DNA of 64,000 nt, taken from the NCBI RefSeq assembly GCF_040947875.1, contig NZ_JBFRXN010000001.1, positions 372,001-436,000 of the forward strand, written 5' to 3'. The stretch is from Pseudomonas sp. MYb118 (lineage in GTDB: Bacteria; Pseudomonadota; Gammaproteobacteria; Pseudomonadales; Pseudomonadaceae). Position 1 is the first letter of the stretch, and each line of letters begins with the position of its first letter. Positions 1-10,707 of the stretch are shown in pieces. The position numbers and the translations under genes were made by a program. Below the pieces are notes generated by a model. It was given only the letters and a program-made list of their open reading frames with translations, was not told where the DNA came from and ran no database searches.

Positions 1-1
1 C

Positions 2-253
2 GCGCAGTACCATCGGCCCCGTCGCGGCAGCCAACCGGCGTGCTGGGTGTACTGGCAGAAATCGGCGGGTGTGTGGGTCAATCAGTGGCAGGAACCCTGC
101 GACGATCAGGCGCTGTTGAATCATTTCGAAAAATTGCCGGCCAATGTCTACAAGGTCGAAGCCGACAAGCAGATGATCACTTTGTATTGGGGCGAGAAGG
201 GCGAGGCGGAGGTCTTGGAGCGTATCGACGCGACGCTTAAAGCGTTGGCCTGA
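2..253 (+). CDS. C-terminal fragment of a hypothetical protein
   Basis: An open frame runs in from the left edge and stops at 251-253, so only the last 83 residues are visible. The fragment is polar, contains several Trp residues (WVYWQ, WVNQW, LYWGE) and ends in an amphipathic helix (ERIDATLKALA). A GTG at 47 could be mistaken for a start, but the frame is open upstream of it and the coding character continues. Its place just before fadBA matches a conserved hypothetical gene at that position in other Pseudomonas. I do not recognise a family. Confidence 0.6.
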   Translation, partial: AQYHRPRRGSQPACWVYWQKSAGVWVNQWQEPCDDQALLNHFEKLPANVYKVEADKQMITLYWGEKGEAEVLERIDATLKALA

Positions 254-355
254 TGTGGGAGCGGGCCTGCCCGCGATGGTCGAAAGGGCGCCGCCGGGTG
301 TCAGGTGCACAACGTCATCGTTAACGACCATCGCGAGCAAGGCTCGCTCCTACAG
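254..355. repeat. REPIN (REP doublet)
   Basis: Two REP palindromes in inverted orientation: TGTGGGAGCGGGCCTGCCCG at the left and its GAGCAAGGCTCGCTCCTACA counterpart at the right. The interior carries CGTTAACGACCATCGCG, which is also present (reverse-complemented or slightly varied) inside the other long REPINs of this window. Confidence 0.8.
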
Positions 356-361
356 GTCTGC

Positions 362-388
362 AAAAAAAAGCCCGACAACATCGTCGGG
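362..388 (-). terminator. Intrinsic terminator-like hairpin, leftward
   Basis: Stem CCCGAC (371-376) pairs with GTCGGG (383-388) around the loop AACATC. Eight A's at 362-369 become a U-tract only when transcribed on the minus strand. No minus-strand gene lies to its right, so what it terminates is unclear. Confidence 0.4.
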
Positions 389-672
389 GCGGGGTTGGCC
401 AGGCAGGCCGGTAATTCGGTTTGGGCTGATCCTGCGCCGGGCGTTCGCCCAGGCGCTCAAATTTTCCCTGTGGTTTCGCCAGCTTAGCCGGTTCCGCGTG
501 AGCCGTTGCGAATTAGGGCGACTTTTCTAATGATTGATCCTATGAATGTCTGTGCATGCAGTGGCGTGTTGCAGGTCATCTTCCTACAGAAATGACTGCA
601 AAGTCGCTTTTCAACCCGTGTTTTGGGCGATTGACAATTGTCGGAAATTCCGTGAAGGTGGCGTACCCAAAT

Positions 673-686
673 CAAACGGGCGTATG
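673..686 (+). promoter_or_regulatory. Candidate PsrA operator of fadBA
   Basis: CAAACGGGCGTATG matches the PsrA pattern CAAAC-N4-GTTTG with one mismatch, and a further GTTTG half-site follows at 695-699. PsrA is known to repress the fadBA5 operon of P. aeruginosa, and psrA itself lies 9 kb away with a perfect site. Position about 160 bases before the start codon is compatible with a promoter-proximal operator. Confidence 0.5.
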
Positions 687-846
687 AATTGAGCGTTTGC
701 ATTAGAGCGCGCTCCAACAGAATCCCGACTATCGCGTTGGCGGGTGTGTGGGGTGGATTGGCGTAGCATCGACGAAACCGTCCCTGCCAGCCATTCGCCT
801 GCTTCCGACGTGTACTGTTCAGCTTCCATATCGTGGAGATCAGTTG

Positions 847-2994
847 ATGATTTACGAAGGTAAAGCCATCACGGTTAAGGCTCTTGAAAGTGGCATCGTC
901 GAACTGAAGTTCGACCTCAAGGGTGAGTCCGTCAACAAGTTCAACCGTCTAACCCTGAATGAACTGCGTCAGGCCGTAGACACCATCAAGGCAGATGCTT
1001 CGATCAAGGGTGTGATCGTCAGCAGTGGCAAGGACGTGTTCATCGTCGGCGCCGACATCACCGAATTTGTCGACAACTTCAAGCTGCCGGATGCAGAGCT
1101 TGTTGCTGGCAACCTCGAAGCCAACAAAATCTTCAGCGATTTCGAAGACCTCAACGTCCCGACCGTTGCCGCGATCAATGGCATCGCCCTGGGTGGCGGC
1201 CTGGAAATGTGCCTGGCAGCGGACTTCCGCGTCATGTCCACCAGCGCCAAGATCGGCCTGCCGGAAGTCAAGCTGGGCATCTACCCAGGCTTTGGCGGTA
1301 CCGTGCGCCTGCCGCGCCTGATCGGTGCCGACAACGCCATCGAGTGGATTGCCGCCGGCAAGGAAAACCGTGCCGAAGACGCGCTGAAAGTCGGTGCCGT
1401 CGACGCCGTGGTCGTGCCTGAGAAGCTGCAGGAAGCCGCCCTTGAAGTGATCAAACGCGCCATTTCCGGCGAGTTCGACTACAAGGCCAAGCGTCAGCCG
1501 AAGCTGGAAAAACTCAAGCTCAACGCCATCGAGCAGATGATGGCTTTCGAAACCGCCAAGGGTTTCGTGGCCGGTCAAGCGGGCCCGAACTACCCGGCGC
1601 CGGTCGAAGCGATCAAGACCATCCAGAAAGCCGCGAACTTCGGTCGTGACAAGGCACTGGAAGTCGAAGCCGCCGGTTTCGTCAAACTGGCCAAGACCTC
1701 TGCCGCGCAGAGCCTGATCGGCCTGTTCCTGAACGATCAGGAGCTGAAGAAAAAGGCCAAGGCCTACGACGAAATCGCCAGCGACGTGAAGCAGGCTGCC
1801 GTATTGGGCGCCGGCATCATGGGTGGCGGCATCGCCTATCAGTCGGCTTCCAAGGGCACGCCGATCCTGATGAAGGACATCAACGAGCACGGTATCGAGC
1901 AGGGCCTGGCCGAAGCCGCCAAGCTGCTGGTCAGCCGCGTTGAAAAAGGTCGCATGACCGCAGCGAAGATGGCCGAAGTGCTCAACGGCATTCGCCCGAC
2001 CCTGTCCTACGGTGACTTCGGTCACGTGGACCTGGTGGTCGAAGCGGTCGTCGAGAACCCGAAGGTCAAGCAAGCGGTCCTGGCCGAAGTCGAAGACAAG
2101 GTCAAGGAAGACACCATCCTGGCGTCCAACACCTCGACCATTTCCATCAGCTTGCTGGCCAAGGCCCTCAAGCGTCCGGAAAACTTCGTCGGCATGCACT
2201 TCTTCAACCCGGTGCACATGATGCCGCTGGTGGAAGTGATCCGTGGCGAGAAGTCCAGCGAGCAGGCGATCGCCACCACCGTGGCCTACGCCAAGAAAAT
2301 GGGCAAGAACCCGATCGTGGTCAACGACTGCCCGGGCTTCCTGGTCAACCGCGTGCTGTTCCCGTACTTCGGCGGTTTCGCCAAGCTGGTCAGCGCCGGT
2401 GTGGACTTCGTGCGCATCGACAAGATCATGGAAAAATTCGGCTGGCCGATGGGCCCGGCGTACCTGATGGACGTGGTCGGCATCGACACCGGTCACCACG
2501 GTCGTGACGTGATGGCCGAAGGTTTCCCGGACCGCATGAAAGACGATCGCCGTTCGGCCATCGACGTGCTCTACGAAGCCAAGCGCCTGGGCCAGAAGAA
2601 TGGCAAGGGCTTCTACGCCTACGAGGCCGACAAGAAGGGCAAGCAGAAGAAAGTCGCCGATCCATCGGTGCTGGAAGTGCTCAAGCCAATCGTCTACGAG
2701 CAGCGTGAAGTCACTGACGAAGACATCATTAACTGGATGATGATCCCGCTGTGCCTGGAAACCGTGCGTTGCCTGGAAGACGGCATCGTCGAAACCGCCG
2801 CCGAAGCCGACATGGGTCTGGTCTACGGTATTGGTTTCCCTCCATTCCGTGGCGGTGCGCTGCGTTACATCGACTCGATCGGTGTGGCCCAGTTCGTTGC
2901 CCTGGCTGACCAGTACGCTGATTTGGGCGCGCTGTACCACCCGACCGCGAAGCTGCGCGAAATGGCCAAGAACGGCCAGAGCTTCTTCGGTTAA
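847..2994 (+). CDS. fadB: Fatty acid oxidation complex, alpha subunit FadB
   Basis: Multifunctional beta-oxidation subunit of 715 residues, the usual FadB length. The N-terminal enoyl-CoA hydratase/isomerase domain (about 1-190) shows the crotonase motif LGGGLE with Glu120 and IGLPE with Glu140. The 3-hydroxyacyl-CoA dehydrogenase part starts with the NAD-binding loop GAGIMG at 321-326 and carries the catalytic His451 in MHFFNPVH. It hydrates enoyl-CoA and oxidises 3-hydroxyacyl-CoA, then passes product to FadA in an alpha2-beta2 complex. The frame is open further upstream, but ATG 847 has GGAG at 835-838 and begins the family-typical [10 protein letters not shown]. fadA follows 29 bases downstream. 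Confidence 0.97.
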   Translation: MIYEGKAITVKALESGIVELKFDLKGESVNKFNRLTLNELRQAVDTIKADASIKGVIVSSGKDVFIVGADITEFVDNFKLPDAELVAGNLEANKIFSDFEDLNVPTVAAINGIALGGGLEMCLAADFRVMSTSAKIGLPEVKLGIYPGFGGTVRLPRLIGADNAIEWIAAGKENRAEDALKVGAVDAVVVPEKLQEAALEVIKRAISGEFDYKAKRQPKLEKLKLNAIEQMMAFETAKGFVAGQAGPNYPAPVEAIKTIQKAANFGRDKALEVEAAGFVKLAKTSAAQSLIGLFLNDQELKKKAKAYDEIASDVKQAAVLGAGIMGGGIAYQSASKGTPILMKDINEHGIEQGLAEAAKLLVSRVEKGRMTAAKMAEVLNGIRPTLSYGDFGHVDLVVEAVVENPKVKQAVLAEVEDKVKEDTILASNTSTISISLLAKALKRPENFVGMHFFNPVHMMPLVEVIRGEKSSEQAIATTVAYAKKMGKNPIVVNDCPGFLVNRVLFPYFGGFAKLVSAGVDFVRIDKIMEKFGWPMGPAYLMDVVGIDTGHHGRDVMAEGFPDRMKDDRRSAIDVLYEAKRLGQKNGKGFYAYEADKKGKQKKVADPSVLEVLKPIVYEQREVTDEDIINWMMIPLCLETVRCLEDGIVETAAEADMGLVYGIGFPPFRGGALRYIDSIGVAQFVALADQYADLGALYHPTAKLREMAKNGQSFFG

Positions 2995-3008
2995 GCGCCC
3001 CCAACTAG

Positions 3009-4199
<1,191 letters not shown>

Positions 4200-4217
4200 G
4201 CGTTTCGTTGACGGAAG

Positions 4218-4247
4218 CCGGGGCCCAGTGCCCCGGTTTTTGTTTTT
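4218..4247 (+). terminator. Intrinsic terminator of fadBA
   Basis: CCGGGGC (4218-4224), loop CCAGT, GCCCCGG (4230-4236), then TTTTTGTTTTT. Confidence 0.9.
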
Positions 4248-4297
4248 CCGGATTTTTTTTGCTTTTATTTTGAAAAGATTTGAGTGAGGGCCGATAC

Positions 4298-4534
4298 ATG
4301 CCGATACAACCTGGGCTCTACCAACATTACAAGGGGCCGCAGTACCGTGTATTCAGTATTGCACGGCATTCGGAGACCGAAGAGGAAGTGGTGTTTTACC
4401 AAGCCCTGTATGGCGATTACGGCTTTTGGGTACGTCCCTTGAGCATGTTCCTGGAGTCGGTCGAGGTTGACGGCGAACAGGTGCCACGCTTTGCTTTGGT
4501 ACAGGCTGAACCGAGCGTTTTTTCGAAGCCATAA
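4298..4534 (+). CDS. DUF1653 family protein
   Basis: Small soluble protein of 78 residues beginning MPIQPGLYQHYKGPQYRVF, the typical opening of DUF1653 proteins, followed by YQALYGDYGFWVRPLSMF. The function of the family is not established. ATG 4298 was chosen over a TTG at 4280 because GTGAGGG (4284-4290) is well placed before it. It lies between the fadBA terminator and the topA promoter, so it is probably a single-gene unit. A similar gene occupies the same place in P. aeruginosa. Confidence 0.85.
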   Translation: MPIQPGLYQHYKGPQYRVFSIARHSETEEEVVFYQALYGDYGFWVRPLSMFLESVEVDGEQVPRFALVQAEPSVFSKP

Positions 4535-4559
4535 GCTGAGTTCGCGCAAAACCCTGCGC

Positions 4560-4588
4560 TTGACCTCACCTTGTAGCCACTATATATA
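4560..4588 (+). promoter_or_regulatory. Sigma-70 promoter of topA
   Basis: TTGACC (4560-4565), a 17-base spacer, then TATATA (4583-4588), about 60 bases before the topA start codon. Near-consensus elements with ideal spacing. Confidence 0.7.
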
Positions 4589-4648
4589 GCGGTGCCGCGT
4601 CAGGCGCCAATCGCCTTTCACTTCTCGAATTCAGGAATTTTCCGATCC

Positions 4649-7273
4649 ATGGGCAAATCGCTGGTCATTGTGGAATCCCCGGCTAAGGCCAAGACCATCA
4701 ACAAGTATCTGGGCAACCAATACGTGGTGAAGTCGAGTATCGGCCATATCCGAGACCTGCCCACCAGCGGTTCGGCGAGCGCCAGCAAAGAGCCTGCCGC
4801 CAAGCGTGGCAAGACCGCGGGCGAAGGTCCGGTGCTCACACCGAAGGAAAAGGCGCGCAATCAACTGGTTTCGCGCATGGGGGTCGATCCCGATCATGGC
4901 TGGAAAGCCAAGTACGAGATCCTTCCGGGCAAGGAAAAAGTCATCGAAGAGCTGCGCCGGCTCGCCAAAGATGCTGACACCATCTATCTCGCAACCGACT
5001 TGGACCGCGAGGGGGAAGCCATTGCCTGGCACCTGCGCGAAGCCATCGGTGGGGATGACAGCCGCTACAAGCGCGTGGTGTTCAACGAAATCACCAAGAA
5101 GGCGATCCAGGAAGCCTTCTCCGAGCCGGGCGAGCTGGATATCGACCGCGTCAACGCCCAGCAGGCGCGTCGTTTCCTCGATCGCGTGGTGGGTTACATG
5201 GTCTCGCCGCTGCTGTGGGCCAAGATCGCCCGTGGCCTGTCTGCCGGTCGCGTGCAGTCGGTTGCCGTGAAGCTGGTGGTCGAGCGCGAGCGTGAAATCC
5301 GGGCGTTCATCCCTGAAGAGTACTGGGAAGTCCACGCCGACCTCGGCACCGCCAAGGGTGCGACCGTACGTTTCGACGTGGCTCGCGAGAAGGGCGAAGC
5401 CTTCAAGCCGCTGAACGAAGCCCAAGCCATGGCCGCGCTGGAAAAGCTCAAGGCGTCCAGCTACAGCATCGTCAAGCGCGAAGACAAGCCGACCAGCAGC
5501 AAGCCTTCGGCGCCGTTCATCACGTCCACTCTGCAACAGGCCGCCAGTAACCGCCTGGGCTTCGGCGTGAAGAAAACCATGATGATGGCCCAGCGCTTGT
5601 ACGAAGCGGGCTACATCACCTACATGCGTACCGACTCCACCAACCTGTCGGCTGATGCCGTGGCGATGGCGCGTACCTATATCGAAAGCGAGTTCGGCAA
5701 GAAATACCTGCCAGACACGCCCAACGTTTACAGCAGCAAGGAAGGCGCTCAAGAGGCTCACGAGGCGATTCGTCCGTCCGACGCCAACACCACGCCGGCC
5801 AAGCTGTCGGGCATGGAGCGCGACGCTGAGCGCCTCTACGAGCTGATCTGGCGCCAGTTCCTCGCTTGCCAGATGCTGCCGGCGCAATACCTGTCGACCA
5901 CCGTGACCGTGGGCGCTGGCGACTTCGAGCTGCGTGCCAAGGGCCGCATCCTCAAGTTCGACGGCTACACCCGCGTCCTGCCGCAAATCGCCAAGCCGGG
6001 CGATGACGACGTGCTGCCAGACATGGCCCAGGGCGACACGATGAAGCTGATCAAGCTTGATCCGACCCAGCACTTCACCAAGCCACCGGCGCGTTACTCG
6101 GAAGCGAGCCTGGTCAAGGAAATGGAAAAACGTGGCATCGGTCGTCCTTCGACCTATGCGGCGATCATCTCCACCATCCAGGACCGCGGCTACGTGGCGC
6201 TGCACAACCGTCGTTTCTACTCGGAAAAGATGGGTGACATCGTCACCGAGCGTCTGTCCGAGAGCTTCTCCAACCTCATGGACTACGGCTTCACCGCCGG
6301 CATGGAAGAGAACCTCGACGACGTGGCTCAGGGCGAACGCGACTGGAAAAACGTGCTGGACGAGTTCTACGGCGATTTCAAGAAGAAGCTCGAAGTGGCC
6401 GAGGGCGCGGAAAACGGCATGCGTGCCAACCAGCCGGTCATGACCGACATTCCGTGCACCACTTGCGGACGTCCGATGCAGATTCGTACCGCTTCGACCG
6501 GCGTGTTCCTCGGTTGCTCGGGCTATAGCCTGCCGCCGAAAGAGCGCTGCAAGGCCACCGTCAACCTGGTGCCGGGCGATGAAATCGCCGCGGACGACGA
6601 AGGTGAGTCGGAGTCGCTGGTACTGCGTGGCAAGCACCGCTGCCCGATCTGCAGCACGGCGATGGACGCCTACCTGCTGGACGAGAAGCGCAAGCTGCAC
6701 ATCTGCGGCAACAACCCGGATTGCGCGGGCTACGAAATCGAAGAAGGCACCTACCGCATCAAGGGCTACGAAGGCCCGAGCCTGGAATGTGACAAGTGCG
6801 GCAGCGAGATGCAGCTCAAGACCGGCCGTTTCGGCAAGTTCTTCGGTTGCACCAATCCGACGTGCAAGAACACCCGCAAGCTGCTCAAGAGTGGTGACGC
6901 GGCGCCGCCGAAGATGGATCCGGTGAAGATGCCTGAGCTCAAATGCGAAAAGGTCAACGACACCTACATCCTGCGCGACGGTGCTTCCGGCCTGTTCCTG
7001 GCCGCCAGCCAGTTCCCGAAAAACCGCGAGACACGTGCTCCGCTGGTGATCGAGATCATCCCGCACAAGGACGAAATCAATCCGAAGTACCACTTCCTCT
7101 GCGAAGCGCCGAAGAAGGACCCGGATGGCCTGCCAGCCGTGATCCGCTACAGCCGCAAGACCAAGGAGCAATACGTGCAGACCGAAGTCGACGGCAAGCC
7201 GACTGGCTGGAAAGCCTTCTATGACGGTGGCAAGTGGACCGTTGAAGACAAGCGCACTGCCGCGAAGTCTTAA
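4649..7273 (+). CDS. topA: DNA topoisomerase I
   Basis: Type IA topoisomerase of 874 residues that relaxes negative supercoils by single-strand passage. The TOPRIM domain opens at the N terminus ([15 protein letters not shown], with [14 protein letters not shown] further on). The catalytic Tyr325 lies in [10 protein letters not shown]. The C-terminal third carries tetracysteine zinc ribbons: [16 protein letters not shown] with CGNNPDC, and CDKCGSEM with CTNPTC. ATG 4649 is preferred to an in-frame ATG at 4592 because it begins the conserved [13 protein letters not shown] and an AGGA lies just upstream. A near-consensus promoter precedes the gene and an intrinsic terminator follows. Confidence 0.97.
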   Translation: MGKSLVIVESPAKAKTINKYLGNQYVVKSSIGHIRDLPTSGSASASKEPAAKRGKTAGEGPVLTPKEKARNQLVSRMGVDPDHGWKAKYEILPGKEKVIEELRRLAKDADTIYLATDLDREGEAIAWHLREAIGGDDSRYKRVVFNEITKKAIQEAFSEPGELDIDRVNAQQARRFLDRVVGYMVSPLLWAKIARGLSAGRVQSVAVKLVVEREREIRAFIPEEYWEVHADLGTAKGATVRFDVAREKGEAFKPLNEAQAMAALEKLKASSYSIVKREDKPTSSKPSAPFITSTLQQAASNRLGFGVKKTMMMAQRLYEAGYITYMRTDSTNLSADAVAMARTYIESEFGKKYLPDTPNVYSSKEGAQEAHEAIRPSDANTTPAKLSGMERDAERLYELIWRQFLACQMLPAQYLSTTVTVGAGDFELRAKGRILKFDGYTRVLPQIAKPGDDDVLPDMAQGDTMKLIKLDPTQHFTKPPARYSEASLVKEMEKRGIGRPSTYAAIISTIQDRGYVALHNRRFYSEKMGDIVTERLSESFSNLMDYGFTAGMEENLDDVAQGERDWKNVLDEFYGDFKKKLEVAEGAENGMRANQPVMTDIPCTTCGRPMQIRTASTGVFLGCSGYSLPPKERCKATVNLVPGDEIAADDEGESESLVLRGKHRCPICSTAMDAYLLDEKRKLHICGNNPDCAGYEIEEGTYRIKGYEGPSLECDKCGSEMQLKTGRFGKFFGCTNPTCKNTRKLLKSGDAAPPKMDPVKMPELKCEKVNDTYILRDGASGLFLAASQFPKNRETRAPLVIEIIPHKDEINPKYHFLCEAPKKDPDGLPAVIRYSRKTKEQYVQTEVDGKPTGWKAFYDGGKWTVEDKRTAAKS

Positions 7274-7285
7274 TCGGCGCCAGAC

Positions 7286-7321
7286 AAAAGCCCCGACTCG
7301 AAAGAGCCGGGGCTTTTTTGT
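7286..7321 (+). terminator. Intrinsic terminator of topA
   Basis: AAAAGCCCCG and CGGGGCTTTTTT form the arms, with a run of T's on the right. The A-run on the left could make it work in both directions. Confidence 0.9.
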
Positions 7322-7329
7322 TGCGCACC

Positions 7330-7445
7330 TGTAGGAGCGAGCTTGTCGAGGCGTCGAACCGTCGCGATGGTCGTTAACGATGACGCGGGATGCCTGATGC
7401 GATGCGGTGTCCTTGCGACCATCGCGAGCAAGCTCGCTCCTACAG
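7330..7445. repeat. REPIN (REP doublet, long spacer)
   Basis: TGTAGGAGCGAGCTTGTCGA at the left and GCGAGCAAGCTCGCTCCTAC at the right enclose ATGGTCGTTAACGATGACGC. The left palindrome is degenerate (GCTTGTCGAGGC in place of GCTTGCTCGCGA). Same element class as the other long REPINs in the window. Confidence 0.85.
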
Positions 7446-7535
7446 ACGGTGGTGTAGGGCTTGCGAAGGCATTGGCTGATCCCCGACACTGTCTGACCTG
7501 TGTTACGCAATTATTTCGTTGTGGAGGCTGCCGTC

Positions 7536-8060
7536 ATGGCCCACGAGCTCTATACCCGTACCAACCAGAAGATCTACTTCGCCGGCCTGTCGCTGGAAGC
7601 CCTTGCCCGAGCGGAAGAGGGGCGGGCGATGAATTCCCTGGCGCTGATCCAGGCCGGGCGCGAATCGGCGTTGTTTCACCTGTACGGTGCGCTGCTGGGG
7701 TTGTGCCATGAAATTGCCGGCTTCTATCGCCTGCCACAGGCCAATGCGCCACGGGCAGAGATGCTGTTGACCCGGGAAGTGCTGGAAACCATCGCCATCC
7801 CTGAAATGGCCGAGATGGTCGAGATGGCGCAAAACCCGGAAACCTGGCTGGCCAGGCTGCTAGCGGAGCATGCCGCGCTGTTCCAGCCGCCTCGTGCGCC
7901 GCACAAGCCCAAGGGTGACGTGACGCAGCCGTTGATCCTGGCGGTCAACCTGGATGAAGAAGAGGAGCCGCAAGAGCTCAGTCGCGAAGAGTTGGAAACC
8001 TGGCGGCAAAACCTCAAAGGCCTGGCGCTGCGGTTCCGTGAAGGTTTGAACGAATGCTGA
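7536..8060 (+). CDS. DUF6586 family protein
   Basis: Protein of 174 residues, conserved in pseudomonads at this place upstream of the sulA-lexA locus. I recall it as DUF6586; its function is unknown. It starts MAHELYTRTNQKIYFAG, is mostly helical and has a very acidic C-terminal segment (LDEEEEPQELSREELE). No signal peptide or membrane segment is seen. ATG 7536 was chosen because GGAGG (7523-7527) sits eight bases upstream; the frame itself opens at TTG-like codons further left. Confidence 0.8.
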   Translation: MAHELYTRTNQKIYFAGLSLEALARAEEGRAMNSLALIQAGRESALFHLYGALLGLCHEIAGFYRLPQANAPRAEMLLTREVLETIAIPEMAEMVEMAQNPETWLARLLAEHAALFQPPRAPHKPKGDVTQPLILAVNLDEEEEPQELSREELETWRQNLKGLALRFREGLNEC

Positions 8061-8212
8061 TGGCTTGAAGCCTGGGTGGGCGGTTGCGAGCATCTGCCCC
8101 ATTCAGAGATTACTGTGAGAAATTTCTCTTCGTAGTGGCATTTGGTCAAGATCCTGAGCGAAGCCCGGCCGATGCCTATATAATGCCCGCCTTTCGTGGA
8201 GTACAGACCTAT

Positions 8213-8446
8213 ATGCCAACGTCCTTTCTAGAAATTGTCGAGTTACCAGACGGCCGAATCGAGCTGCGAAGGGCTGAGGACGAGGGTTCTCTGGTTACTT
8301 TGAATTTCTCCGAGGATGCCAAGGCGTTCCTGCAAGGCCAGCATGTTGAGGTCGCCAAGGCGATGTTGAGCGTCGGCGTGCAGATGGCCGGTCGCCTGGT
8401 CGAGGGCGAATTGAATACGGATGAAGGTTCTCGGGTCCTGCACTGA
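8213..8446 (+). CDS. Conserved hypothetical protein (77 aa)
   Basis: Small soluble protein, MPTSFLEIVELPDGRIELRR, with an N-terminal beta-hairpin pattern and a C-terminal helix ending GSRVLH. The same small gene stands next to sulA-lexA in P. aeruginosa, which supports it as real. A TATAAT at 8179-8184 lies 29 bases before the ATG and may be its -10 element, though no good -35 is visible. It converges on sulA. Function unknown. Confidence 0.75.
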   Translation: MPTSFLEIVELPDGRIELRRAEDEGSLVTLNFSEDAKAFLQGQHVEVAKAMLSVGVQMAGRLVEGELNTDEGSRVLH

Positions 8447-8482
8447 TCCCGTTCGTCGCTTTTTTCTGATCCCCTGCAAATC

Positions 8483-8506
8483 GGCTTCTCTGTCCCTGGA
8501 GAAGCC
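8483..8506. terminator. Hairpin between convergent genes
   Basis: GGCTTCTC (8483-8490) and GAGAAGCC (8499-8506) form an 8-bp stem in the gap between the small conserved gene and the end of sulA. No T-tract follows on either strand, so it is a weak terminator call. Confidence 0.45.
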
Positions 8507-8515
8507 CCGCGTCAT

Positions 8516-8989
8516 TTAACCCAGTCGAATATTCAGACTTTGTGCGTCCCCGGTTCGGGCGGCGCTGATCAACTGTTGCCGTGCCGTGGCGCTCAATGGG
8601 TTGAGCCAGCTGACGACCGTGTGGCTGCGGCCCAGGCGCAGGGCCTCGCAGGTCAGTTGCTGTGCACTCTGACTGCCGCGGGGTTGCAGCAGCAGGATGC
8701 GTTCACGGTTCAGGCCGGCGTCGCGCAACCAGGCTTGTGTCAGGCTGGCGGGCGGGGCGATCAGTGTCAGCCAGCGTGCGTCCTGATCTTCGCTCAGGTC
8801 ACGAAGGATCGGTGCCAAAAGGCTCAGGCAGCTCCCGGCCGCGCCACGCAGTGATAGCTCGCTGAAGACTTCGGGTTCGGCGCTCCAGGGCGACTCGACC
8901 ACGTCTTTCAGGATCGGCGCCATCGGCTGCATCATGAATGCCTCGAACAGCGGCAGTTGGGCTTGCTGTGGTGCGTGCGGGAACTGCAT
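8516..8989 (-). CDS. sulA: SOS cell division inhibitor SulA
   Basis: 157-residue SulA-like protein (MQFPHAPQQAQLPLFEAF; WLTLIAPPASLTQAWLRDAG; TVVSWLNPLSATARQQL). In E. coli, SulA binds FtsZ and halts division during the SOS response. The gene begins 10 bases after the lexA stop codon and must be cotranscribed with it, so both sit under the two LexA boxes ahead of lexA. Pairing of sulA with lexA is the normal Pseudomonas arrangement; in E. coli they are separate. Confidence 0.9.
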   Translation of the reverse strand: MQFPHAPQQAQLPLFEAFMMQPMAPILKDVVESPWSAEPEVFSELSLRGAAGSCLSLLAPILRDLSEDQDARWLTLIAPPASLTQAWLRDAGLNRERILLLQPRGSQSAQQLTCEALRLGRSHTVVSWLNPLSATARQQLISAARTGDAQSLNIRLG

Positions 8990-8999
8990 AAAGCCTCCT

Positions 9000-9608
9000 T
9001 TAGCGGCGAATGACGCCGACGCTCAAGCCTTCGATCACCAGTTCCTGATCTTTCAGGTTGACTTCGATGGGGGCGAATTCAGGGTTCTCGGCAATCAGCC
9101 AGACTTTGCTGCCATCGCGCTTGAAGCGCTTGACGGTCACTTCGTCGCCGATGCGTGCCACGACGATCTGGCCGTTGCGGGCTTCGCGAGTGGTGTGCAC
9201 GGCCAGCAGGTCGCCATCGAAAATGCCGATGTCCTTCATGCTCATGCCGTGAACCCGCAGTAGGTAGTCGGCGCGCGGATGGAAGAACGCCGGGTTGATG
9301 TTGCAGGACTCTTCGACGTGTTGCTGGGCAAGGATCGGTGCACCGGCAGCGACCCGGCCGATGATCGGCAGGGTGGATTCGTCGGCCTTGGCTTCGAAAC
9401 CCGGGATGCGGATGCCGCGCGAAGCACCGGGGGTCATTTCGATAGCGCCTTTACGGGCCAGCGCCTTGAGGTGCTCTTCCGCCGCGTTGGGCGACTTGAA
9501 ACCCAGTTCCTGGGCGATTTCCGCGCGGGTAGGCGGGTAGCCGTTGTCTTCCAGGCACCGTTTGATGAAAGTCAGAATCTCTGCTTGGCGTGGCGTCAGC
9601 TTTAGCAT
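9000..9608 (-). CDS. lexA: SOS repressor LexA
   Basis: Transcriptional repressor and self-cleaving serine protease, 202 residues as usual. The N-terminal winged helix ([20 protein letters not shown]) binds SOS boxes. Cleavage site Ala88-Gly89 lies in VAAGAP; the catalytic dyad is Ser123 (HGMSM) and Lys160 (EVTVKRF). RecA filaments on single-stranded DNA trigger autocleavage and derepression. Two LexA boxes directly upstream show autoregulation, and sulA follows in the same operon. Confidence 0.97.
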   Translation of the reverse strand: MLKLTPRQAEILTFIKRCLEDNGYPPTRAEIAQELGFKSPNAAEEHLKALARKGAIEMTPGASRGIRIPGFEAKADESTLPIIGRVAAGAPILAQQHVEESCNINPAFFHPRADYLLRVHGMSMKDIGIFDGDLLAVHTTREARNGQIVVARIGDEVTVKRFKRDGSKVWLIAENPEFAPIEVNLKDQELVIEGLSVGVIRR

Positions 9609-9618
9609 TTTGATCGCT

Positions 9619-9653
9619 CTGTTTTTTTATACAGTGACTGGGATTATATACAG
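9619..9653 (-). promoter_or_regulatory. Two tandem LexA boxes
   Basis: CTGTTTTTTTATACAG (9619-9634) and CTGGGATTATATACAG (9638-9653) both fit CTG-N10-CAG exactly, separated by three bases. They sit 10-45 bases upstream of the lexA start codon. A double box in front of lexA also occurs in E. coli and allows graded autoregulation. Confidence 0.92.
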
Positions 9654-9808
9654 TGAAGGCGTCTTGGCAATGCCCCTTTTCGCAGTGGCTGCCAGACGGT
9701 CAACCGGCGGGCTGATTAACAGGACATTAATGTGTGGTTAAATAGCTGACTGACCATTCCCAAAACGAACCGCCAGGCTTGACAAGGCCGGGGCTGAAAC
9801 GTATGTTT

Positions 9809-9822
9809 CAAACAAGTGTTTG
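9809..9822 (+). promoter_or_regulatory. PsrA operator (autoregulatory)
   Basis: CAAACAAGTGTTTG is a perfect match to CAAAC-N4-GTTTG, 15 bases before the psrA start codon, between the presumed promoter and the ribosome binding site. PsrA is known to repress its own gene. Confidence 0.85.
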
Positions 9823-9837
9823 TCAGGCGGAGTAGCC

Positions 9838-10545
9838 ATGGCCCAGTCGGAAACCGTTGAACGCATTCTCGATGCTGCCGAGCAGTTGTTCGCGGAAAAA
9901 GGTTTTGCTGAAACCTCGTTGCGTTTGATCACCAGCAAGGCCGGTGTGAATCTGGCGGCTGTGAACTATCACTTCGGTTCGAAGAAGGCGCTGATCCAGG
10001 CGGTCTTCTCGCGTTTTCTCGGGCCTTTCTGCGTGAGCCTCGACAAGGAACTGGAGCGCCGCCAGGCCAAGCCGGAGAACAAGCCGAGCCTGGAAGAGCT
10101 GCTGGAAATCCTCGTCGAGCAAGCCCTGGTGGTACAGCCGCGCAGCGGCAACGACCTGTCCATTTTCATGCGTTTGCTGGGGCTGGCGTTCAGCCAGAGC
10201 CAGGGCCACCTGCGTCGCTACCTCGAAGACATGTACGGCAAGGTGTTCCGCCGCTACATGCTGCTGGTCAATGAAGCCGCCCCGCGGATCCCGCCGATCG
10301 AGCTGTTCTGGCGCGTGCACTTCATGCTCGGTGCCGCGGCGTTCAGCATGTCGGGGATCAAGGCCCTGCGGGCGATCGCCGAGACCGATTTTGGCGTCAA
10401 CACCTCCATCGAGCAGGTCATGCGCCTGATGGTGCCGTTCCTCGCCGCCGGCATGCGTGCCGAAACCGGCGTGACCGACACCGCGATGGCCACTGCCCAG
10501 TTGCGGCCACGCAGCAAATCGACACCGGTCGCCGCCAAGGTTTGA
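9838..10545 (+). CDS. psrA: TetR-family regulator PsrA
   Basis: 235-residue TetR-type regulator. The N-terminal helix-turn-helix is clear (SETVERILDAAEQLFAEKGF, then GVNLAAVNYHFGSKKAL). The C-terminal half forms the ligand pocket. In Pseudomonas, PsrA senses long-chain fatty acids, represses itself and fadBA, and activates rpoS. ATG 9838 has GGCGGAG just upstream; the operator at 9809-9822 lies immediately before. A proline/alanine-rich tail (RPRSKSTPVAAKV) ends the protein. Confidence 0.93.
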   Translation: MAQSETVERILDAAEQLFAEKGFAETSLRLITSKAGVNLAAVNYHFGSKKALIQAVFSRFLGPFCVSLDKELERRQAKPENKPSLEELLEILVEQALVVQPRSGNDLSIFMRLLGLAFSQSQGHLRRYLEDMYGKVFRRYMLLVNEAAPRIPPIELFWRVHFMLGAAAFSMSGIKALRAIAETDFGVNTSIEQVMRLMVPFLAAGMRAETGVTDTAMATAQLRPRSKSTPVAAKV

Positions 10546-10593
10546 CCGCACATGGGTGGGCGCGGCAGCTGACATCCGCTAAGCTAGCCGCCC

Positions 10594-10707
10594 ATGCCGA
10601 CTCTCGTTACGAATCCGTTTCCCACTGAACTCGCCGACCTGCCGGGCAAAGCCCCAGGCAGCGAATGGCTGTGGGCCGGATTCATCGTTATCAAGGAATC
10701 TCTATGA
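10594..10707 (+). CDS. Possible 37-aa leader ORF overlapping nagZ
   Basis: A short frame MPTLVTNPFPTELADLPGKA... runs from ATG 10594 and its TGA shares bases with the nagZ start in an ATGA overlap (10704-10707). Such overlap usually means translational coupling. No strong ribosome binding site precedes its ATG, and I know no homologue, so it may be chance. Confidence 0.35.
   Translation: MPTLVTNPFPTELADLPGKAPGSEWLWAGFIVIKESL

Larger units (their letters stand above)
356..846. other. Intergenic region upstream of fadB
   Basis: Together with the preceding REPIN this leaves nearly 600 bases without a convincing gene. It holds a hairpin with an A-tract on its left side (an intrinsic terminator if read leftward), a PsrA-like site at 673-686 and the fadB ribosome binding site (GGAG at 835-838). 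Short minus-strand frames here lack a ribosome binding site and Pseudomonas-like codon use. I see no convincing sigma-70 promoter, although TTGACA occurs at 631-636. Confidence 0.5.

Noticed and set aside
484..829. Short minus-strand frames upstream of fadB.
   Set aside because: No ribosome binding site, non-Pseudomonas codon use and rare amino-acid composition.
748..846. N-terminal extension of fadB.
   Set aside because: Upstream codons do not resemble FadB and the internal ATG 847 has a ribosome binding site and gives the standard 715 residues.
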